Shown in pieces: positions 1-5,334 of a DNA stretch of 6,907 nucleotides. Source of the DNA: Calditrichota bacterium (GTDB lineage Bacteria; Calditrichota; Calditrichia; RBG-13-44-9); contig JAFGSO010000138.1 in the NCBI GenBank assembly GCA_016934605.1, positions 1 through 6,907 on the forward strand, in the 5' to 3' direction. The position numbers and the translations under genes are program-made. The notes beneath the pieces were generated by a model. The model was given only the letters and a program-made list of their open reading frames with translations, did not search any database and was not told the origin of the DNA. Every line of letters starts with the position of its first letter. Position 1 is the stretch's first letter.

Positions 1-962
1 GAATTGATTCCCATAATAATTCCGAAAATTCCCTTTTCAACATTGACGGCTCTTACCTCCCCATTATTTTTTCGAAGATAGGCAATATCATCACCCACAA
101 TGGACTCCCCCTCCAGCATGGCGGTAGATGTTTTCCCGCACATCGAGGGATAGGCACCCGTAAAATAGGTTTTTCGCCCCTTCGGCCCATGAATTGCCAT
201 GATCAGCATATGCTCGGTGAGCCAGCCTTCCCGGGATCCGCGATTTATTGCCAGCCGCATCGCCAGTTTTTTCAGGCCAATGGTGTTACCTCCGTACTGG
301 GTATTGGTGCTGTAAACCGTATCATCCTTCAGATCGATATACACCCGCCGTTTGTCCAGATTTATCGAGGTTTTTCGCTCATCCAGTTTACCCTGGGAAT
401 GAACAAATTTAAAAAACCTGGCTCCACTCCCCTGTCTTATAAATTCTTCATAGCCACCGCGATAGAGCAGATCCTCACTGTGACATACATACGACGAATC
501 CGTCAGTTGTACAGCCGGAATGGAGAACAGTGAATTAACCGGCCCCAGGCAGAAAAAACGTATATAGAGCTCTTTATCCTTCATGATATTTCTCAGAATA
601 TCATGAATTTCTTCAAGCGCCGGAATGCGTGCTGTCGCTGTAATCACATCATCCAGTTTTTCTCCGGCAGTCAGCAGGATTGCCGTATGTTCTTTGTCTC
701 TGGCCTGATCCCGATAATTATCGAAATGAACAGTGTGACCCTCAATTTTTAATGGTGCTTCTTCACCATTCTCAATTGCCCTGTTCCGGACATATTCCAC
801 ATCTTTGGGATCATCTGTACAGACAAATACTTTGGCGGGATTACAGAGTTCAACGTATTTCAAAATGAATTCCAATAAAGCCGAATTTTTAATTTTATCC
901 AGTTTATTTATGTTATTCTGACCAATGGCTTTAAGTAATCTTTTGGTGATGCTTTCAGACAT
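1..962 (-). CDS. pckG: Phosphoenolpyruvate carboxykinase (GTP), N-terminal half, cut by the left window edge
   Basis: Conceptual translation of the minus strand from the ATG at 962 gives 320 uninterrupted codons, then leaves the window. The family enzyme interconverts oxaloacetate + GTP and PEP + GDP + CO2 in the cytosol, for gluconeogenesis or anaplerosis. Family motifs appear in order: QYGGN (residues 222-226) followed by the Lys pair 231-232 (metal/substrate binding), REGWLTEHM (244-252) with the metal-ligand His251, the P-loop-like GAYPSMCGKTST (269-280) with the reactive Cys275, and the kinase-2a motif GDDIA (290-294) with Asp291/292. The CGKT loop and the short N-terminus resemble the divergent bacterial/archaeal GTP-PEPCK group rather than the animal ACKT form. 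About half the usual ~600 residues are missing only because of the window edge. Start choice: AAAGGAG lies 9 nt upstream of the ATG and the protein opens MSESITKRLL. It follows smr on the same strand after 210 nt and probably has its own promoter. Function is recognised from motifs; confidence is high. Confidence 0.95.
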   Translation of the reverse strand, partial: MSESITKRLLKAIGQNNINKLDKIKNSALLEFILKYVELCNPAKVFVCTDDPKDVEYVRNRAIENGEEAPLKIEGHTVHFDNYRDQARDKEHTAILLTAGEKLDDVITATARIPALEEIHDILRNIMKDKELYIRFFCLGPVNSLFSIPAVQLTDSSYVCHSEDLLYRGGYEEFIRQGSGARFFKFVHSQGKLDERKTSINLDKRRVYIDLKDDTVYSTNTQYGGNTIGLKKLAMRLAINRGSREGWLTEHMLIMAIHGPKGRKTYFTGAYPSMCGKTSTAMLEGESIVGDDIAYLRKNNGEVRAVNVEKGIFGIIMGIN

Positions 963-1057
963 TTTCAATTTCTCCTTTGCAGAAAATGATCAGTATCGAG
1001 AACCTCAATAATTGTGGCCGGCGAAGATATGCAACAGAAATGCAGATATTAAAATCT

Positions 1058-1087
1058 ATAATAAAATCAAAAATAAATGAAAAGCAA
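1058..1087 (-). promoter_or_regulatory. Candidate promoter for pckG
   Basis: In the AT-rich 210-bp gap between smr and pckG the minus strand carries TATTAT (1063-1058), five of six matches to a sigma-70 -10 box. TTGCTT (1087-1082) lies 18 nt further upstream, with only three of six matches to -35. A start about 7 nt below the -10 would give a leader of roughly 90 nt before the pckG ATG. The rest of the gap shows no gene and no clear stem with a T-run that would terminate the smr transcript. If the organism uses a Bacteroidota-type primary sigma factor this consensus would not apply, so this is a weak prediction. Confidence 0.25.
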
Positions 1088-1172
1088 CTCTGAAAAAAAT
1101 ATGATTTAATTTGAACTGATAGCAATGCGGCGGCAAATGAAAAATCTGATAAACCTTCTATAACAGTCCGCT

Positions 1173-1442
1173 TTACTTTTCTTCCTTCAGCTGCACAATA
1201 GTAGCACCCCATGATCCACCGGTTCCACCCTCGTGCCAGAAATTAACTACATCCGGATTTTTTTCAAGCAGAGAGTGCACAATTCTACGCAATGTACCGG
1301 TACCCTTGCCGTGGATGATCCGGATGCGGAAAATACCCTTTTCCCGGCAGGCCCGAATATACTCCGGAACCAGATCCTTCTCGTCCCGCGGATGAAAGGT
1401 GTGAAGATCCAGGATACCGTTTATGGGATACTCTTCGGGCAT
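1173..1442 (-). CDS. Small stand-alone Smr-domain protein (MutS2 C-terminal-like)
   Basis: An 89-residue protein consisting of essentially one Smr domain, the nucleic-acid-binding/nicking fold first seen at the C-terminus of MutS2. Visible motifs are ILDLHTFHPRD (10-20), IIHGKGTGTLRR (42-53) and GGSWGATIVQL (75-85). The second is the family's hallmark HGKGTG loop; the third is the conserved closing strand. The LDLH motif is followed by Thr-Phe rather than the Gly of the LDLHG form. This is, as I recall, typical of the short single-domain subfamily and not a defect. There is no MutS ATPase part, signal peptide or membrane segment, so a cytosolic protein is expected. Start choice: GGAG (1449-1452) is 6 nt upstream of the ATG; the gene ends in TAA. 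It lies 330 nt downstream of smc beyond a repeat-rich gap and 210 nt before pckG, so cotranscription with either is uncertain. The domain assignment is firm; the substrate (DNA or RNA) and nuclease activity are not known for this subfamily from sequence alone. Confidence 0.9.
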   Translation of the reverse strand: MPEEYPINGILDLHTFHPRDEKDLVPEYIRACREKGIFRIRIIHGKGTGTLRRIVHSLLEKNPDVVNFWHEGGTGGSWGATIVQLKEEK

Positions 1443-1464
1443 CTTACACTCCGGATAATCTTAA

Positions 1465-1524
1465 GATGAAGGATTAAGTCCGCCGGTTGGCGGACCCGCC
1501 TCTCGGGGGGGATGAAGGATTAAG
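1465..1524 (+). repeat. Direct repeat of a 14-mer flanking a GC-rich hairpin
   Basis: GATGAAGGATTAAG occurs at 1465-1478 and again, identically, at 1511-1524, a 46-bp period. The 32 bp between the copies are almost entirely the GC-rich inverted repeat plus a run of seven G (1505-1511). The arrangement could be the footprint of an inserted or slipped small repeat unit with its target duplicated. No transposase or longer terminal inverted repeat is present. Confidence 0.75.
1478..1495. repeat. Perfect inverted repeat (7-bp stem, GGTT loop), possible terminator or leader hairpin
   Basis: GTCCGCC (1478-1484) and GGCGGAC (1489-1495) are perfect complements around a 4-nt loop. In the transcribed minus strand the hairpin lies about 35 nt before the smr ATG and is followed by TTAATCCTT, which is only weakly T-rich. 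It could therefore stop smc readthrough or be a structured smr leader, but it is not a classic intrinsic terminator. The adjoining CCCGCC-TCTC-GGGGGG (1495-1510) could form a second, imperfect stem. The GC-rich sequence contrasts with its AT-rich surroundings and resembles small palindromes dispersed between genes. Confidence 0.65.
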
Positions 1525-1552
1525 GAGAAAAGGAAAACGGATAACGGATAAA
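1510..1552 (+). repeat. GG-anchored heptad repeat, plus-strand block
   Basis: Six consecutive units each begin with GG: GGATGAA (1510), GGATTAA (1517), GGAGAAAA (1524, one base longer), GGAAAAC (1532), GGATAAC (1539), GGATAAA (1546). Only the GG spacing is strict; the other five positions vary but are A-rich. Isolated units GGATAAT (1453-1459) and GGATTAA (1471-1477) continue the pattern toward smr. Confidence 0.75.
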
Positions 1553-1673
1553 TGACCATGACAGCAACTCCGGGAATAGAATCGTTTGTCGCTTTTGCAA
1601 AAATCCGTCAGGCCACGACTGGCAAAAATCCATTTTGTTCCGGATGAATAAGATAAGAAAAAAGGGGTGGCAC

Positions 1674-1765
1674 AAAAACCAAAAACCTTGTGCCCTGTTC
1701 CTTGCGCCTTGTGCCATGAATTTCCGGTATCCTGAATCCTGGTACGGAGCTGTTCTCCTTCCTCC
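1674..1765 (-). repeat. GG-anchored heptad repeat, minus-strand block
   Basis: Read on the minus strand from 1765, the units are GGAGGAA, GGAGAAC, a 12-nt break, GGATTCA, GGATACC, GGAAATT, a 3-nt break (CAT), then GGCACAA, GGCGCAA, GGAACAG, GGCACAA, GGTTTTT, GGTTTTT. Eleven of eleven units start with GG, and the last six (1715-1674) run without a break. GGCACAA and GGTTTTT each occur twice. The block starts 7 nt after the smc stop codon and has the opposite orientation to the block at 1510-1552. It resembles the short degenerate heptanucleotide repeats reported in intergenic DNA of some bacteria; function unknown. Confidence 0.8.
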
Positions 1766-1772
1766 TTTCATC

Positions 1773-4700
1773 TCAGTCGAACCTCACTGAAACCACTTTA
1801 CTGACCCCGGGTTCTTCCATGGTAATCCCATACATGGACTGGGCGGCCTGCATGGTCATTTTGTTATGAGTCACCAGAATAAACTGGGTATTTGCAGAAA
1901 ATTCCTTTAGAGCATGGGTATAGCGTGCAATATTCACATCGTCCAGAGGAGCATCTACTTCATCGAGTATACAGAAGGGACTCGGCTTATACAGATATAT
2001 CGCAAAGAGCAGTGAGATGGCGGTAAGTGTTTTCTCACCAGCCGACAGCAGATTGAGAGTGGTCAATCTCTTGCCTTTCAGATGAACTGAAATATCTATG
2101 TTTGCTTCCAGGGGATCATCGTCCTCTTTGAGAATCAGTTCTGCATTACCCCCCTCGAAAAATTTACCAAACACACTCCTGAAATTTATATTAATCCTGT
2201 CGAATGTGTCCTGAAATAGTTTTCTGGCTGTCTTGTTCAGTTTATTAATGGTTTCGATCAGTTCTTTCCTGGCTTCCAGAAGATCCGCCTGCTGAGACTT
2301 CAGAAAATCGAGGCGTTCCTTTTCTTTTTCATGCTCCTTAACGGCCAGCGGATTCACCTCACCCAGAGCTTCGATACTCTGCCGAATCCTGTGAACATCT
2401 TCCTGCAAATCTTTCAAATGAACCACCGGCGGAACCGGATTGTCCTCCAGCAACTGCTCGATTTCATCACCGTATTGCTCCCGGTACTGCTCTTTCAGGG
2501 ACTTCTGTTTGATCTCAACTTCCTGAATTTTCAGCTCGAGTTCCTTCACTCTTTCCAGCGATTGATTCCATTGCCGGTGGAGCTTCTTCACTTCGTCTTC
2601 CCTGGACATTACCAACGATTTAAGAGACTGGTAATTGCTTTCTATCTCCAGCTTTTCCTTCTCCACCTCATCCCGCTGTGTATAAAGTGCATCCAGTTCA
2701 TTCTTCGAGTTGGCAATTTCTGCCCTTATATTTTCGATATTCTCGCGGAAATGATTTACAGCGTTCTGATAGCTGGTAATCTGATCCCCGTTCTCCTTCA
2801 TAGAATTCGAGTTGAACTCGAGCTTCTGCTGCAGTTCTTTTAAATGGCTCTGTTTTTCAAGCAGCTGTATATGAATTTGCTGGGTTCGCTGTGAAATCTG
2901 GCGGTATCCCTCATCTGCTCTATCCAGTTCCTGGCTCAGCCGGTTTTCTTCCTTCTGGTATTCCTGCTGAAGTTCATCCGCCTGTTGTATTTTGGGGGTC
3001 AACTGCAACTCAAATTCGTTCAATTCTTCTGCCCGGACCCTCATCTCTGCAATTGAATCTTCGATTTCAGATAATCTCTGATGCCAGTGCTCCAGCTCAT
3101 ATTTTTCGCGATTAAACACCTGTTCGGCTGAACTGACTTTTCCGTTCAGTTCTTCCTGGAGACTATTAAACTGTTGGTAACGGTTCCTCTCTCCCTCCAG
3201 AAGTCTCTGCTTTTCAGCCAGCTCCTTTTGAATTTTATCCTGTTCTTCAGCCAGAATTTTCGATTTTTCATGCGCGACTTCGTATTCCTTTTTCCTCCCG
3301 GTCAGGTTCATATGGTGATGGGAATTTCCTCCGGTGATGTGCCCCCATTCCCCCACGAAATCGCCATCATGTGTCAGATATTTATACTCAGGATTTTTTT
3401 CATGATAACGAATTGCAGTATCCATATCCTTTACCAGAACAACATTATGGAAAAGAAAATTGAACAACCGGCGGAAGCGGTCATCAAAACGAACAACTTC
3501 ACCCAGCAGGATAGTTCCGTCACCGAAAGAAACCTCGGCGGATTTTCCGTTGGAACCGGTCTGTAAGATTGACAGTGGCACCAGAGTCAGCCGGCCTTTT
3601 TTATGGTGGCGGATTTCCTGCAGAATATTTCGGGCAGTATCTACACCATCCACCACCAGATAATGAGCAATCTCCTCCAGATAACTCTCAAGTGCCGGCC
3701 GGTATTGTTCGTCTGTGTCCACCATATTGGCAAGGATATCTATAAGACCATTATAATTCTTTTTGTGAGACATTATAAACTGGACACTTTCGGAAAAACC
3801 TTCATAATTTTCGATCAGGTTCTGTAAAAAATCACGTTTCGAATTATATTTTTCGATTTCTCCCAGCAACACCGCATTTCTGTTCTCCAGCTTGAAAACG
3901 TCCTCCTCCAGATCTCTGATTTTAGTCTGAACATGCTCAATTTCCTGATGATTCAGATCAAAATCCCTGTGAAGAGAGATTAATGTACTTTCCGCCTCAC
4001 TGGTTTTCTTTTCTCTGGACTCAATTTCTGAAAGAATCATTCGTTTCTGCTGATTTATTTTTTCCCGCTGTCGATCCAGATTTTCTTTCTCGATACCCAT
4101 CTTTAGGAAATCATCCCGTTCCCGGGTCATGTCATGCATCTGTACAACATTTTTCTCACGAAATTCCTGAAAATTCTGTCTTGCCCGGGAAAGTTTTTCC
4201 TCGGCATTCTGAAGGATGATTACCTGTTCCCGGTATATTGACTCTTCTTTTTCAACATCTGCCCTCACCGACTGCATCTCCTGCGTAAGCGCTTTTTCCT
4301 GCTCTTCCAAAATGACCAGCCGATCTTTCAGTGCATTGATCTGGTTTTCCCGGTCGGAAATATTCTGAAGCAGGGATTCCACTTTCTGCTCATCCAGTTG
4401 AACCTTCTGCTGGATTTCTCTCACCTGCGTGTCGGCATTATGCAATCTTCCGGTGACTTCACGGAATACATTTTCCATATCCACCATTTTCACCTGAAGC
4501 TTCTCAATTTCTGCTTCGGCCTGATTAACCCCCTTGCCCAGGCGTTCTCTGGTCTGCCTTACCTGAGAAAATTCTTCACTGAGTGGAACAATGTCCTGCT
4601 CGTAATGCTTTATTTTCAACTGGTATATGAAGAGTTCTTTTTGCCTGAGATCATTTTTATACTGGTGGTATCGCCTCGCTTTTCCAACCTGCCGGGAAAG

Positions 4701-5312
4701 AGAATTGACGGTTTTCTGGACTTCCGCAATTACATCCCCCAGCCGGACAAGCTCCTGGTTCGTTGTTTCCAGTTTTCGGATGGCCGACTTTCGTCTCAAT
4801 TTATATTTCTTGATACCTGCTGCTTCTTCAAATAACCGCCGTCGTTCTTCGGCGTTTTCACTGAGAATCTGTTCCACCATTTTCAGTTCAATAACCGAAT
4901 AGGCATCCGATCCCATGCCGGTATCGGCAAAAAGATCTATGATATCTTTCAGCCTAACCTGTCGGTTATTCAACAGATATTCGCTTTCTCCGGAACGATA
5001 GAGCCGACGGGTAATTTTTACCTCTGAATAAACGGAGGGAAGAATATTCCGGGTATTCTCGATAAGCATGGATACTTCTACCATGCTGAGCGGTTTACGA
5101 ACAGCCGTTCCGTTAAATATGGCATTTTCCATCCTGTCCAGACGAAGCAGCGATGGCCGCTGTTCACCCAATACCCACCGGATGGAATCCACAATATTGG
5201 ACTTACCGCATCCATTCGGCCCGATTATAGCCGTAATCCCGTCATTAAAGTGAAAATTGACTTTGTGAGCGAAAGATTTGAAGCCGAAGATTTCTAATTT
5301 CGATAAATACAT
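1773..5312 (-). CDS. smc: Chromosome segregation/condensation protein SMC
   Basis: Complete 1179-residue SMC ATPase, normal for bacterial SMC (about 1150-1200). It dimerises through its hinge and, with the kleisin ScpA and ScpB, forms the complex that extrudes and organises DNA loops; scpA and scpB are not in this window. Domains: N-terminal ATPase lobe with MYLSKLEIFGFKSFAHK and Walker A GPNGCGKSN (31-39), then DTGMGSDAYSVIELKM; ascending coiled coil about 165-500, rich in Glu/Lys/Gln; hinge about 505-675, ending in the Gly-rich HITGGNS; descending coiled coil about 680-1040; C-terminal lobe with signature LSAGEK (1089-1094), Walker B FCILDE (1113-1118), D-loop LDD (1123-1125) and switch His in VTHN (1147-1150). 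The signature has Ala where LSGGE has its first Gly. The ATG is fixed by alignment of the canonical N-terminus, although no good Shine-Dalgarno precedes it. The gap to the upstream membrane-protein gene is 22 nt, suggesting cotranscription and possibly translational coupling. Stop TGA at 1775-1773. Identification is certain. Confidence 0.98.
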   Translation of the reverse strand: MYLSKLEIFGFKSFAHKVNFHFNDGITAIIGPNGCGKSNIVDSIRWVLGEQRPSLLRLDRMENAIFNGTAVRKPLSMVEVSMLIENTRNILPSVYSEVKITRRLYRSGESEYLLNNRQVRLKDIIDLFADTGMGSDAYSVIELKMVEQILSENAEERRRLFEEAAGIKKYKLRRKSAIRKLETTNQELVRLGDVIAEVQKTVNSLSRQVGKARRYHQYKNDLRQKELFIYQLKIKHYEQDIVPLSEEFSQVRQTRERLGKGVNQAEAEIEKLQVKMVDMENVFREVTGRLHNADTQVREIQQKVQLDEQKVESLLQNISDRENQINALKDRLVILEEQEKALTQEMQSVRADVEKEESIYREQVIILQNAEEKLSRARQNFQEFREKNVVQMHDMTRERDDFLKMGIEKENLDRQREKINQQKRMILSEIESREKKTSEAESTLISLHRDFDLNHQEIEHVQTKIRDLEEDVFKLENRNAVLLGEIEKYNSKRDFLQNLIENYEGFSESVQFIMSHKKNYNGLIDILANMVDTDEQYRPALESYLEEIAHYLVVDGVDTARNILQEIRHHKKGRLTLVPLSILQTGSNGKSAEVSFGDGTILLGEVVRFDDRFRRLFNFLFHNVVLVKDMDTAIRYHEKNPEYKYLTHDGDFVGEWGHITGGNSHHHMNLTGRKKEYEVAHEKSKILAEEQDKIQKELAEKQRLLEGERNRYQQFNSLQEELNGKVSSAEQVFNREKYELEHWHQRLSEIEDSIAEMRVRAEELNEFELQLTPKIQQADELQQEYQKEENRLSQELDRADEGYRQISQRTQQIHIQLLEKQSHLKELQQKLEFNSNSMKENGDQITSYQNAVNHFRENIENIRAEIANSKNELDALYTQRDEVEKEKLEIESNYQSLKSLVMSREDEVKKLHRQWNQSLERVKELELKIQEVEIKQKSLKEQYREQYGDEIEQLLEDNPVPPVVHLKDLQEDVHRIRQSIEALGEVNPLAVKEHEKEKERLDFLKSQQADLLEARKELIETINKLNKTARKLFQDTFDRININFRSVFGKFFEGGNAELILKEDDDPLEANIDISVHLKGKRLTTLNLLSAGEKTLTAISLLFAIYLYKPSPFCILDEVDAPLDDVNIARYTHALKEFSANTQFILVTHNKMTMQAAQSMYGITMEEPGVSKVVSVRFD

Positions 5313-5334
5313 CCAGTCCGATAAAACCTGCCAA

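Larger units (their letters stand above)
1443..1772. other. Repeat-rich intergenic region between smc and smr, no credible gene
   Basis: These 330 bp hold no convincing gene. Three parts can be seen. The smr-proximal part (1453-1552) has GG-anchored 7-nt units on the plus strand, a duplicated 14-mer and a GC-rich hairpin. The middle (1553-1673) is non-repetitive apart from two copies of GCAAAAATCC (1597-1606 and 1622-1631) and the 10-bp palindrome TTTTGCAAAA (1593-1602). The smc-proximal part (1674-1765) is a run of GG-anchored heptads on the minus strand that reaches almost to the smc stop codon. An 83-codon minus-strand frame spans most of it (1771-1520) but is made largely of repeat sequence. 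Confidence 0.8.

Noticed and set aside
189..868. Plus-strand frames at 189-533 and 680-868
   Set aside because: They lie antisense to well-conserved pckG motifs and show no family resemblance.
955..1212. 85-codon minus-strand frame spanning the end of smr, the gap and the start of pckG
   Set aside because: It overlaps the 3' end of smr and the pckG start in another frame, and its sequence is mostly translated AT-rich promoter DNA with no recognisable domain.
1453..1765. CRISPR array
   Set aside because: Repeat units are only 7 nt, degenerate and contiguous, with no conserved repeat/spacer alternation and no cas genes.
1757..1768. Strong Shine-Dalgarno-like AAAGGAGG on the minus strand just after smc
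   Set aside because: No ATG, GTG or TTG in an open frame follows at suitable distance; the match is part of the GG-anchored heptad run.
1520..1771. 83-codon minus-strand frame whose ATG lies one base after the smc stop codon
   Set aside because: Its sequence is dictated by the heptad tract and hairpin-side repeats, the composition is odd (runs of Phe/Trp/Pro/Ser, no domain pattern), and no ribosome-binding site is placed for that ATG.
2331..4902. Several Phe/Leu-rich plus-strand frames of 61-170 codons opposite smc
   Set aside because: The complement of Glu/Lys/Gln-rich coiled-coil codons gives long stop-poor, Phe/Leu-rich antisense frames. None has a domain pattern or ribosome-binding site, and the minus-strand SMC is unambiguous.
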